Source of the DNA: Coriolopsis trogii
Lineage: Eukaryota > Basidiomycota > Agaricomycetes > Polyporales > Polyporaceae
Length of the DNA stretch: 64,000 bases
Direction of reading: 5' to 3'
Assembly (NCBI GenBank): GCA_020543525.1
Contig: JAHYIO010000011.1
Location: 186,001 to 250,000, forward strand
Under the pieces are notes generated by a model. The model did no database searches. It had not been told where the DNA came from and worked only from the letters and a program-made list of their open reading frames with translations. Shown here one piece after another: positions 1 through 10,603 of this stretch. A program made the position numbers and the translations under genes. How positions within the stretch are numbered: the stretch's first letter is position 1; the number at the start of each line of letters is the position of its first letter.

Positions 1-149
1 CGACTCCGTTTGATGAACTGAGATGATCTGTCAAGCCGTTTGTCGAAATTCTCAAAACTGACGGAGATAAGAATTTCGAAGCTCCGAGATTTTGCCAGTG
101 ATGGGAACTACCTTCCTGATATGGAAGGTGACTACCGTATATGTATATA

Positions 150-2915
150 TCAGGCGTCTAAAGTGCGCGCAAGGCTCTCCGGAATGTGACGATGTGACTT
201 ATATCGACGAGAACTGAATGCCTGAACCTGTCCCTGGGCCTCCTTTGAACTGAGACCATCAGAATATGCTTCTATCCATCTCCATGTTCGGTGCTCCCAC
301 TTCCGAATGAGCTGAACACTGACTGAAGCAAGTGCGAGAGGAAGGTTGGTTTGTAGTGTGGGGAAAGTGTAGTCGCAGTGGTCACGGAGGTACCGCTTCA
401 CCGCGCCCCAGAAGTACTCAATGAAATTGAGCTCACAATGGTACTTTGGAAGAAAGATACACATGTGACCAGCAGCCTCGATCACCTCTTGAACAAGAGA
501 CCGCTGCTCCTGGAAATCAGGTTCAGAGTCGAGAATCCTGGTTGCACAGCAGATTCTCGACTCTGGATCTGATATGCACTTATCTCGACACCGCATAAGA
601 AGACCGGACCGCCACAGTCCACGTTCCTCAAGCACTTGCTTCATCCCCTTCGGCAGATCGGCATACTCAGGATGGTCGGATGGAAAGACCATCCGCTGAA
701 CGACCCGAGTACCATCCTTCTGCATATACCACCCATCGCGCATGCCAGCCTGCTTCCCTCCAGGACGGAGATTCATGCGTGAAGTGAGAAGGGCATCCTC
801 AGCATACGCGGAATGACCCTGAGAGTTATCGACCATGATCAAAGCCTGATAGCCCGGACCATGGGCTGCTTCAAACGCGGGAATGATCTTGTCTTTCAAC
901 TGGGCAATATTGAATTGTTGCTCACATATCTTAAGCACACATGTACTCACCTGCTTGACAAACAACTCGCCTGTCCAGTACCCATCATAATTCTTCCCAT
1001 ATTCCAAACTCTGTCCTGCATCTGGCAGCCATCCAAACGTCGAGCAAATGACATCGCTCCGATGAATCCCGCGGCCCACTCCCTTCTTCTTCAGCGCGTG
1101 TTCTCCTTTCGGCACCCAGCTCTTCGCACGTCCGTCGTTAGCCTGTGCAGTCATCTCGTCATGGGCAACAAGAACCAGGCGCCGTTCCACAAAGTTCCCG
1201 GGATGCTTAACAGCCTCTTTGTCGACGTCTCCCACGACATACTGGACTAAGCGCTGCCGAAGAGACTTGAGCTCTGGTATGAAGACTTTCTGGCGGTATG
1301 CGACTACATCAGGACGGTCGTGTCCGTCATAGTAGAGTGACTTCTTGTGGGATATGTATCGAAAGCCTTCATGGTGGAGCCAACGGCAGGCAGTGCGTAA
1401 GGAGATCCCCCGTCCTGGTTTGATCTGGATCCGAGGGAAAAGGACGACCTCCATGTACTGCTTCAGGCCGTGCGGCATCTCTTTCGAGACGAGATGTTGG
1501 AGATACTCGGCAGCAGCCGCAGGGACCATCTGTCCTTTGGAGAACTCCGCCAGCTTGGCGGGACTCATTGCCCACTTGTTTGAGCGCATGTACGCCAGGA
1601 GTTCGGCTCGGATGGTCGGGTCATCAAGGAGACTGAAGGACTTTACATGTTTACCACGTAATGAGCCGGGGAGAGCGCGGTTGGCAATCCAGGCATTAGC
1701 CCAGCAGTGCACCATGCGACCACCCCAAGCAGGCGCAAATCCATAGCTCTCGGCTGCACACTCACCAGCATCGATTGAAGAGCGACCCTTGTGAATCCGC
1801 ATCTTCAGATAACTTTCAATAGCGCGTGCGCGAACGGCCTGCAGACTATGGGGTCCAGCCTGGAACGTGTCTGCTTTGGAGTGGATGAGCTTCGTGATCG
1901 CTGACAGCGCAGCATGCCGCGCCGCCTCCTGTGCCTGTTTCCTCAAAGCGCGCTCCTCGCGCGCCGGGACTGCAAGCTTCCGACGCTTGAGAGAAGGGGC
2001 TGGGATGACGTGAAATTGATCCTCGGGGTTGGTGGGCTGGGCAACTTCCGGAACGGGAACAGATGCTATTTTGAACTCGTGCTCGGAACCTGTGTCATCA
2101 CTGCTATCGCTCATGATATCCGACAGGTAGCCAGTGAAGACCGCCGAGTCCATGTTCAGTACAGGCAGCATGCCATCACCGGGACCAGAGACAGGAGGGG
2201 AGGAGTGTTCAACGAGAGAAGTGAGAGCTTCACTGGGTCCGGGAGCAGCGGCCAGCGCAGCCTCTGGCGGAGGGTTGCGGCGTGCATCCAGCAAGAAGTT
2301 TCGCATGAATGCAGCACTCGGTCTGTAAATAAAACAGGTCAGCTTCGCTTATGGCATCTTTCAATGGAGCTTCACGCCTTACGTCTGTCGCATCTTTGCA
2401 TCCTTCACTTCTTTATCTCGAGCGAGTTTGGCATGATGCCGAGTTGTACGGCTCGACTGTCCATTGTATCCGAGGGAACGGGTGGACTCGACCTTCTTCC
2501 ATGATGCGAGGGAGATTGAGCGAGTAAGGATGTCATTAATAGAACGTGCCTTCGACGAGCTGTCATCCGAGCTTCCAGTCTCAAGTAAGGCTGCAGAGCA
2601 CGGCTGTTGCTCAAATCGAGCACGGAGACTCGCATGCAACTCCTCTCCTTCCAACTCCTCCACCTCTCCATCGGATTCGGACCCAGATTCATCGGCATCG
2701 GCGCTGTCCCACCCGTCATCGGAGGGGACGTAATGCGAGACGCCGCCTTCCCATCGGCACAGAGTGACAGCTTCGTCGGGTCCTGTTGACGCGTGTGAAC
2801 CGGTATTGAGCAACTCCAAGCTTGGATCCGGAACGAGAAGAGAGTCTAATCTCGCAAGTTTAACAGCACGAGCATGAGCAATAGAGGCCTTTTTCGCCCG
2901 AGAGGTGTAGGGCAT
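150..2915 (-). CDS. Tc1/mariner (IS630)-like DDE transposase, intron-containing
   Basis: This gene encodes a probable cut-and-paste DNA transposase. Two open stretches join through a 60-base intron (2323-2382, donor GTAAGG, acceptor TTTACAG) with the frame kept, giving exons 2383-2915 and 150-2322 and a protein of 901 residues. The first exon is acidic, Ser-rich and probably regulatory or DNA-binding. The C-terminal half has an acidic triad expected for the DDE fold: VAHDEMTAQAND, then IMVDNSQGHS, then CELNFIEYFWGAVKR, the last being the usual E-containing block of the IS630/Tc1 group. I chose the ATG at 2915 (MPYTSRAKKA); an in-frame ATG lies six codons upstream. There are no internal stops, so the copy may be recent or active. 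I could not find convincing terminal inverted repeats; the left end may lie outside the window. The family call rests on motif spacing, not on a search. Confidence 0.8.
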
Positions 2916-2933
2916 GTTGCGACGATACAACAC

Positions 2934-3413
2934 TAGGGAAATTCTACGCTACTACCGACCGTTCGCCCCAAAAATGGTATAGTCCCGCCTACCCCCCGAC
3001 GGGCGCCTACACTCAGATGCGCTCCCCGACCGATTTTGCCACTGTCCAAATTAGGCGGTGACTAGGCGCCGCGCACCATAGCAGCCTGAGCGGCACACGC
3101 AGAATTGAAGACACGCGAGTTTCAGCGCACTATCTGCGCTAGCGGGCCGGACTATCCGGCAGGCAGCATCGCAGCATAGTGAGATTGCGATCATCGTTCT
3201 GAAAAGCCTCTGATTCTTCTTTTGCCCTGTTTCGTCAACTCAGCGCCGCTCGCGTGATGTGCTCAGCTCATAACTGAAAGCAGACTCTGTTTATCCCAAG
3301 CCTTGACAGTTGTTTGTTGTCGGCTTCCTGGACAAGAACGTGCTACGGGCGTTTGACTTACCATTTCTGGTGGGAACTGTCAGCCGGCAGTTTCCGCGCA
3401 ATCTCGCTGGTGC
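2934..3413. other. gene-free stretch upstream of the transposase
   Basis: I see no coding region here. It is GC-rich just upstream of the transposase start and carries a short inverted repeat (GGCGCCTA near 3004 and TAGGCGCC near 3065). It may hold the transposase promoter and the right end of that element, but no matching terminal repeat was found at the left side. Confidence 0.4.
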
Positions 3414-3422
3414 CGGGTCTCT

Positions 3423-3485
3423 ATGATTAACTGCATTATGGGCCATAATCCGCCGGACTCCGTCGGATTCCGTCGGACTGGCGTC
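3423..3485 (+). repeat. Left terminal inverted repeat
   Basis: The core from 3431 to about 3476 matches the reverse complement of 5462-5507 with only two mismatches. The outermost eight bases match more loosely. It starts directly after the 9-bp duplicated word. Confidence 0.85.
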
Positions 3486-3850
3486 TAATTCTCTTCAGCC
3501 AATGGCAGCTCGCTGCCATACTCACGCGATTTGCCTCGCTTCTGACGAGCGTTAAGTCTCCTCGCAGATGAGCGGCCACTGCTTGGTTTCTACCCACATC
3601 CTATGTCATGTCAGTCTTATGTTCTCGCCTGTTCACTTCACGTGCTGGTACATACTGTGTGGTGCCAATGCACCTAGCATACTCTTCCATACCCGCCTGT
3701 ATCTCCCCCTACGATACCTTTCATTCTGCTCAGCACACAATGGCATGAACATCACCCTAGCATGATCATCGCCAAAGGTATGTCCTTGCAAGTAACTTTA
3801 TCTGATGTAGTGTAGTCAACTTGATACTCCTGCCCACCTTGTAAGTCAGT

Positions 3851-4005
3851 CCGCCATACTGCCTGTCTGGTCAGTTGCCAGACCGCCATACTGCCTGTCT
3901 GGTCAGTCATCAGACCGCCATACTGCCTGTCTGGTCAGTTGCCAGACCACCATACTGCCTGTTTGGTCAGTCGTCAGACCACCATACTGCCCGTCTGTCC
4001 AGTCG
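3851..4005 (+). repeat. 32-bp tandem repeat, about 4.8 copies
   Basis: Units begin at 3851, 3883, 3915, 3947 and 3979. Each starts with CCGCCATACTGCCTGTCTGG or a one- or two-base variant. The variable part is a four-base TTGC/CATC/TCGT segment near the end of the unit, so copies have diverged only slightly. Confidence 0.9.
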
Positions 4006-4270
4006 CTCAATCACCCGACTTCTAACCATTCACTCTTACGTCCTGCCCATGTACAGAATTCACCCGTCAATGCTCCCACCTACCTGGCAAGTCAGTCCAC
4101 CTTACTGCCTTTCTCGCCAGTTGTACTGCCTGTCTGGTCAGTCGCTCAATCACCCGACTTCTAACCATTCACTCTTACGTCCTGCACATGTACAGAATTC
4201 ACCCGTCGAGGCTCCCGCCTACCTGGTAAGTCAGTCCACCTTACTGCCTTTCTCGCCAGTCGTTCTGACT
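4002..4270 (+). repeat. 139-bp tandem repeat, two copies
   Basis: Two units start with GTCGCTCAATCACCCGACTT at 4002 and 4141, a period of 139 bases. They differ at only a few positions. They end in the same CTGCCT-containing word as the 32-bp repeat, so the two arrays share an origin. The long plus-strand open frame here is a by-product of the repeat. Confidence 0.85.
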
Positions 4271-5099
4271 GTCCATTCTTGTGTCCTGCTCAGATGGCCC
4301 ACTCCTCATCCTGCACATGATGGATGCAGGTGCATCATAACATCCTCAGCCCTCCCTTTGGCCCTCAACAAATGGAATGAGACTCTCCAAGAGGGATACC
4401 TTCGATGCAGTGAGTGTGCAGTTGCTATTCGAGACTGTGAGCCTAATCCGGTCATGCATGGGATGCTAAGTATAGGTGACTTCAACTTGTTGATACATAG
4501 GACCTCTACTGCTTTGTTCCTCCATGGAAGCAATGGAGAGCCATCTTGCCTAAGTCTCTGTACTTCACCTCCCTCAGGTTGGCTCTTATCGTCATCCCTA
4601 TCTCCTCGTCTGTCTTGCACGGGTCCCATACTCTCCTCATCCCATGCGCCGCCGCGCCCCTGAGGTCACACAGGTGGACAGGGACCATTGAGCACTTCAC
4701 GAGCACCATCCTCAGATGGCAAAATGCACCTTGGCAGAGCTTTGCGCTCCTATGTGATGCCATCGTGGTGGACTCTGAATCTTACACAATTGGGCGGCAC
4801 AAGCAGTACTCACACCTTGCATTTTCCAAAGAGATCCACAGATGATACAACGACCCCTTGCAGGTCTGTCGCATTCTTGGACTGATAGAGTGCAGTGTAG
4901 TCGAAAAGCGAGGGGGTACCATTCATCGAGGCAGAAGAAGAAGATGTGTTGCATACGGAAACATCAGTACTAGAAGATAGAACTTACACTGATATGAGGT
5001 GACCAGTCAAATACAATCAATTCACACTGACATTGTAAGTGCCCGGAGCTAGGTAGGTAGGAGGTGCAACCTGGCAGTCAGTCCTTCAACTCATGCAAG

Positions 5100-5168
5100 A
5101 CCAATTTGAACCAACTGACCAGTCAAAGCACCCCCTGGTAGTTGACTGGTCAGTCGGTTCAAATTGGT
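5100..5168. repeat. Hairpin: 27-base arms, 15-base loop
   Basis: The arm at 5100-5126 pairs with 5142-5168 with a single mismatch; the loop is 5127-5141. The arm contains ACTGACCAGTCAA, the same word that recurs in the tandem repeats of this element. It lies about 350 bases inside the right end. It could be a subterminal binding site or a replication-generated palindrome. Confidence 0.85.
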
Positions 5169-5451
5169 GACTGGGTGACCAGCCAAGAGTATATGGCAAG
5201 AGCCATACCTGGTGATTACTTACTTGCAAGCCACAGGCTGAACTGGCCAATCAATACCAGGTCTGAACTTGAACCGACCTGAGAACCCTTCCAGGATTTG
5301 AATCACTAATGTGATAGTATACATAGAGAAGAAGAATCGTAGAAATGAAAGACAATGTTGTTTGCAATGGTAGTCACCAAGAACGTGAAGACTCTATGAC
5401 TACGCGTACGCCCGTCCGACACGTAAGCGCCGAATCAATTTTGATGGATTT

Positions 5452-5514
5452 CAGCGTCTATCCGACGGAATCTGACGGAGTCCGGCGGATTATGGCCCAT
5501 AACGCAGGTGTTCT
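5452..5514 (-). repeat. Right terminal inverted repeat
   Basis: Reverse complement of the left repeat, ending immediately before the second CGGGTCTCT at 5515-5523. Confidence 0.85.
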
Positions 5515-5523
5515 CGGGTCTCT

Positions 5524-6255
5524 CCTGAACGACCGCTCATTATATTTCATTGCTTCGACATTGCAGCATGATGCTTACCTGACCTCTTGCGGAAAGGAGC
5601 TTTTGTGCGATGAAGAGAAAATATGTTCAGGTGCGCACGCTGCAACTACAGTGCAGAGACTTTAGATAGAGTGCGCCAGCAGTTTTTCTCTACCATCATT
5701 GGCTCCTTTGGCTCTTCGGTCCTCTTCTCATATTGGCCGAAGAGCTCATTCCATTGACTGACACTGTCAGTGCAACTGTGTACACCTTTTACTGCGATTT
5801 ATTTTATCCATGCGGCAATGTAGTCCGATTGACGACTCATGAGCATGGTGACAGTACTGCAGCGAATGTCAACTTCGCTTCTCAATGACAACCTGTCTTT
5901 TGAGCTGCGCTATTGCCGCTAGAGCATGGTTTTTGGTTTCAATTGTGTAGGCCTACACTAACAATAGACTGGAAATTGTCGAAGACAAAAGTGTCAGGCT
6001 GGAACAGGTATGTTCCAATGAAATTCTTCAATCCCTCCTCGTGATGAATTGTCGTCATGCGAGGACAAAAAACAACTACCCTCTATAAAGTCAGGTAAAC
6101 AGTGCAGAAGGCTGATAATTTCCCCCTGCACCACATCGTACCGACCATCTTGTGACTTATCACGTAAGTGCTACATGGACACCTCGTATTTAGGTAAGCA
6201 GTCTTTTTTTCAATCTGGAGTAACTACTGCCAGTGATAACTCATTCCCTCTGTAG
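5524..6255. other. No supported gene
   Basis: There is no long open frame here. Several GTAAGT-like sites near 6100-6200 suggest the stretch could hold short 5' exons or introns of the candidate gene that follows, but I could not assemble them. Confidence 0.3.
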
Positions 6256-7260
6256 ATGAGAAACTAGTGGCCCTTCCAGAACCCGTCTTCAGTGATTTGA
6301 CACTCTCACAACCAGAGGATCTCCATCACCTCTCGAATCAATTTCAGCAAGGACTTGCTTTAGAACACATAAGGTACGCTATCGAACCGTCATCCTGCTA
6401 TTTTTCAGCCCTCATATTACAGCATGGTGACTTAGTGGTTCCGGAATACCGTCCATTGAAGATATCGAGGTGTCCGAGTTATATGGGAGGAACGAGGATG
6501 ATGTTCGCACGGAGTGGTTTGGCGAGCTACCAATTCCACATGCAGCCGATGCAGAAGACAAGAATTGGGAGATAACACGGTTCAACGACTTGGGAGTTAT
6601 CTTCATCAACGTCGCTTGGGCACCACCAAACGCCTACCCTGTAATGCAACGGTCGCCTCTACCAGTGGCAAGGATCCTGTCAGATGTCCGTACCGAGGGT
6701 TCCTCCGATTTCTCCCGCCTCGTCTGCCTCCGTCTGGAGATGGATCGTCACACGAGTGACCTTAGTACGGGACACCCTCATCCGGCCCATCAATGGGAAG
6801 CAGAGGACCCCAACGGGGCATTACGAGGCGAAGTTCTCTGGCTATGCTCTGAACTGGGCTCTCAGCTGCGCTCCTTGACTATCGTAATGTGTCAACCGGA
6901 GTTGACCATACCCCATCTCCCCGATCTTATCACAGAGGTCATCGAGTACTGCCCTGAAGTGGAGCATATCAGAATCGAAGACACACAATGCTCCGCATTT
7001 AACCTCGACAACATCACAGAGAAGAGGTACTCCCATTCAGTCATGGTGAGTACTTTTAGTACCACCAATAAAGGCGCAACAACGTAGATATCAGATGACT
7101 GACCATGTGCGATCCGTCACCACAGGATGATTCCAAGACATCCCGAGTAGAGTACTTCCTGGGCCTCATGGAAATATGCGCTGGGAGGACGGGATCGCCC
7201 TCTCAAATCATTGCAGGAGGAAAGCACAGTCGGATCATGAATAGAAATCTCAGAAGGGTA
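6256..7260 (+). CDS. Hypothetical protein fragment, LRR/F-box-like, multi-exon
   Basis: Function unknown. A probable exon at 6256-6373 joins in frame, through an intron at 6374-6435, to a 6436-7045 exon with the sequence SGIPSIEDIEVSELYG at its start. The protein contains stretches such as LTIVMCQPELTIPHL and VIEYCPEVEHIRIED, which resemble the leucine-containing repeats of fungal F-box proteins. After 7045 there is a good donor (GTGAGT). A possible next exon begins at 7126 after CACAG. I found no start codon, and the end is unclear, so this may be an old, partly decayed gene next to the transposon. No F-box was seen. The call is weak. Confidence 0.35.
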
Positions 7261-7380
7261 GAAGTCAAGAAGAGGAGCATTCGAGGATGGGGGCTACATC
7301 AGCAAAAGTCCCCCGCTCTAATTAGGGCTTATTTAGGTCTTCGCGTCAACTTATTGTGCTTTCGTCACTGTCAGCGCTAG

Positions 7381-8100
7381 CCCAAAACTAAATGGCAACT
7401 TAACGCGACCTCATCGGTCTCAGGTCTCACTCAGTGTCTCACTGAGGTATTCGAAACCTCTGCATTACTCATGATGACAAATGGGACCGGGCCATGTACT
7501 CGACGACCATGTACACTTCAAGTCGTTTCACGGGATGGTATGCATGCCTATGCTGGAGAAATGAGGTGGATGATGCCACTGTTGAAGTGGCTGAACAGCG
7601 TAAGGGTCTATGGTCATTGTAGCTACGAGTAGGACTGTCCGAGAGAGGAGCGACATCTCTGTCACATACCTGCTCGGGTTACCACATTGCAAAGAGCTCC
7701 TCTCCACACACGGCTTGTATAGGTCCCGCGCGAAGGCACATCTGACTCGTGGGCGTGCATATACAATACCTGAGCATAAAGCGCATCGTGAACATGGCAA
7801 CGCACACGGACCCGGGTGCGCCGACAAAGCTGAGCCCCAAAGCGACAATGGTGTTCACGATCTTCCCGGCGAAGGAGGCATTGCAGATGTCGCACGTTGC
7901 CCCGCTCAGCAGCCATGCTCGTGGGTGTGATATTCGAGCGTGTGGTTGGAGAAGCGAGGGGAATGTGTCCGAGGGACGAGCGAGCTGCCATAAAGACTTG
8001 GAGACAGGTAGCGTGAGAATGGCTGACTAAGCGCCCCCGCTGACGTGTCCTCTCTGGCCTCGCATCTTGCGCACTTTCTCTTGTTCTCTCACCACGACTG
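7381..8100. other. No confident gene; one membrane-like minus-strand fragment
   Basis: On the minus strand around 7760-7920 one frame reads through a hydrophobic stretch (KIVNTIVALGLSFVG, then VCVAMFTMRFML), which could be a transmembrane segment of a lost or spliced gene. No start, stop or partner exon could be assigned. It may be linked to the ATPase relic just downstream, but on the opposite strand. Confidence 0.2.
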
Positions 8101-8760
8101 CTCTACACGATGACCTCGCTCATGTCCGCACCGCCATCCTCGCCTCTCGTTGCTTACCCGACCTTCGACTAGTACCCACCAACTTATGAGTCGTGCCAGT
8201 CTTGTCCATTACGCCAGTCACTGAGGAGGTCGCCGTCGTCACGATCTTGTGTTCCGACAAGACTGGTATGTTAAGCACCAACTGTCTCATCCGTACCTAC
8301 AGCCCCTTCTCGGCTGATGAACCAGGCACTGACTTATCTCTTGCCATAGATTCCCCAGGCGGCGCACGGCGCACGCTCAGCCAGCATGACTTGTAACATG
8401 CAGATCTGTCCAGTCAGGGTTGTCTCATGCGGTCAGTCCCAATCTTTCCAACGTCTTGCTTTTCTATGCTCTCATTCTGACAGTATCTATGTTGCTTCTC
8501 TACAACTACCTGACTCCGCTCAGTGTCATCATTGATGACTTCCTCCCACTCCCGATCCCGCACCTCAACATGGCCGCTGACTTGGAGGAGACCAAGGTGC
8601 GTGGTCAGTACGTTCATTCCCATGTTGCAACCGGCACTGATTGTGCATGTACGCTCTTACCTTAGGATTGGGGCGAACACCTTCCTCAGTTTGGGCATGT
8701 TCAGCAGTTACGATACATGCCAATAATTGCCCTCAGCTATCTTACATCCCCATGGTACGT
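8100..8760 (+). pseudogene. Relic of a P-type ATPase (proton-pump-like)
   Basis: The frame at 8193-8396 contains VVTILCSDKTGMLSTN, which is very close to the phosphorylation signature of P-type ATPases (CSDKTGTLT), with the invariant aspartate retained and one T changed to M. It is followed by TYSPFSADEP, which resembles the segment after the signature in fungal plasma-membrane proton ATPases. Downstream (8420-8720) are hydrophobic pieces in another frame. The reading frame is broken by stops on both sides, no nucleotide-binding domain follows, and the total span is far too short for a pump of around 900-1000 residues. I read it as a truncated, decayed copy. Confidence 0.55.
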
Positions 8761-9225
8761 CTTGGTGTTGACGCGGTCTGCCGGTGAGCTCTGTCTGGAG
8801 AACCCAATGTGTACGTATCGTGCTCCGCATGTAGTGTAGTAGACTAGCAGTTCAGTGAATATATGCCATCCTCAATGGATATCTGAAATACGTGTGATGA
8901 GTGGAACGATGATGAGCACCGATCAGGACACCTAAATGCCATCTAATGGCAGTCTAATTCTGTTAGTTAGAATGGATTTAACTTTTGAGATACAATCGAC
9001 CTTATCGGTCTTAATCCCCGTATTATGTCTAGTTATGTATAGATTAGATCTTGTTAGGAAGGGGGATTTTTCCTGATGTAGACGGCCTTGACAACTTGCC
9101 TTCCGGACAACCCCCCCGGGACGGCTCAGCTCCGAGTCACATTATGGCATGCGTATGTTCTGAACACTTGCAAGCTTGCACTCAGTGCGCGAGCTGACCC
9201 ATTTCCCCCTCAAGTGGAATATATT

Positions 9226-9451
9226 CATGAATACAAACAACCATGCCGGCATGGTATACAGGAAAGGTGAAGACGGCGAATTCCGATCCGTGCAGCCAAC
9301 AACTGTAGAGGCGCAAGAAGCACTGTATATTGCGAACTTCGCCCGCTTTAGAATTGGCAGCATCACGGAGGTGTTGGTCAGTTTGAGAGATCCACGGTAC
9401 CAGAGGGAGGATACGTACAGGATCGACTTTTATGATACAAACTGGTCTTAA
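9226..9451 (+). CDS. Short hypothetical ORF or terminal exon
   Basis: About 74 codons from an ATG at 9226 to a stop at 9449-9451. The composition looks protein-like (GMVYRKGEDGEFRSVQPTT, VSLRDPRYQREDTY) and not like a shadow frame. Nothing upstream gives a clear start exon. It ends at the border of the inverted GH12 copy, so it may be the tail of a gene cut by that duplication. The family is not recognised. Confidence 0.3.
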
Positions 9452-10320
9452 CGGGGGACGCGCTACACGCTCTAAGCTACGAATACAACAGACACACAGC
9501 AGCGATAACAGGAGCAGTGACAACTGGATAAGTATAACCCCAAGCTTGCACTGGGACCGGAGAACGGAGAGGAACAGCTCCCGCGCTTTCATCTTCCATC
9601 CTCCAGTTTCCCATCCATGGAAGTACAATCAGTTTGATAAGTGAAAAATGCGTCACAAGAGGCTCGCGTTCTTCCGCCTCAACAACGTGCCCCGCTTCGC
9701 GGTCAGCTTGCACTGTACGTTGCCCGACCCAGAGCCCTCGCTCAGACCGCTCGTCTGCGACGGGATCGTGGCGCTGGTCGTGCTACTCCTCCTCTGCGTC
9801 TGCGCTTTCGTCTGCGTCGGTGTCTGAGTATGAGACCCAGTAGCGCTGCTCTCGCCCTCACTCGTGGATGTAGGCTGGGAGTGATGAGAGCTCGCCGCGG
9901 TCTTGCTGGTCGTTGCGGGAGGTGAAGAGTCGGCATTGGAAGTGGAGTCTTGCTCAGTCGAGACGTCAACGTTCAACGCTGAAGTTGGTGATGAGGAGGT
10001 CGGCGCTGCCCGTGAACGACTCGGTGCCAATCTGGATGGCTTGAAGGTACTGCGTCTTGGCGACGCCCTGCTCATTTATGAGGTATTCTGTGTGAGTGAG
10101 TGTGCGCGTGCGAGGGTGAGTTGATCACCATTGGCTCATAAGACGGGCTTCGGAGATGACGGAGATGACGGAGAGAAAGGGTCCATACGGAAGAAGTCAC
10201 TGAGGTCTAGGTTGAAGTCGATGATGTCGCCCTCAGCGGTGATGAAGGAGAAGACGTTCCAGTTCGCGTTCGGGCCGTACTTCAGGTTCCATTTGTGGGA
10301 TGTTGGGGGGACTTGTACCA
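9445..10320 (-). pseudogene. Inverted partial copy of the GH12 gene at 17.8 kb (last exons and 3' UTR)
   Basis: On the minus strand, WNLKYGPNANWNVFSFITAE and, after an intron, the acid/base region, Ser/Thr-rich tail and GTLLRRKNAS end repeat the last two exons of the GH12 gene at 17843-19334. Similarity continues past the stop into the 3' flank down to about 9445, so the duplicated block is about 0.9 kb. The 5' break is near 10320. All N-terminal catalytic-domain exons, the signal peptide and the nucleophile are missing, and the tail ends early at KNASLL. It cannot encode a working glucanase. Because flanking DNA and the intron are included, this is a DNA-level duplication, not a retrocopy. 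Confidence 0.85.
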
Positions 10321-10603
10321 CTCTCTAACAGCATCATACCTTCTGTTGGACTCCTCTGGGACCCGCCTTCTGCGGCATGCAACGACCCGAACGCTGATCG
10401 GGGCGCATGGATGAAGACGAGTCTGGAAGAGGTCGGCCTCCGGGAAGGAAGACTTTCGAGCTATGCAATTCATATACATATGACTTGTCTCATGTCAAGA
10501 GGCGGGCTGCTCTAGGGCACACCATGACTACACCGATACTAGCGACTAGCATGTCATGTGGCGATGCCCCTCCAGCGGTGTCGCGCGTATCCTCGTCCAG
10601 AGC

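Larger units (their letters stand above)
3423..5514. mobile_element. Non-autonomous DNA transposon, long TIRs, 9-bp TSD (Mutator-like candidate)
   Basis: The stretch is bounded by long, nearly perfect terminal inverted repeats (3423-3485 and 5452-5514). Immediately outside both ends is the same 9-bp word CGGGTCTCT (3414-3422 and 5515-5523), which is what a target-site duplication looks like. A 9-bp duplication with TIRs of about 60 bases fits Mutator-like elements best by general knowledge; hAT or KDZ elements normally make 8 bp. The 2,092-base interior has no transposase motif. It contains two tandem repeats (3851-4270), a long hairpin (5100-5168) and many copies of a CTGGTCAGT-like word on both strands, which could be transposase-binding sites. 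Open frames inside, the longest 262 codons at 3875-4663, are repeat-driven and look non-coding. Confidence 0.8.

Noticed and set aside
3851..4005. Regular 32-bp repeats as a CRISPR-like array
   Set aside because: Units are directly adjacent without unique spacers, and the genome is eukaryotic.
3875..4663. 262-codon plus-strand open frame
   Set aside because: It is produced by the 32-bp and 139-bp tandem repeats inside the transposon and has no motif.
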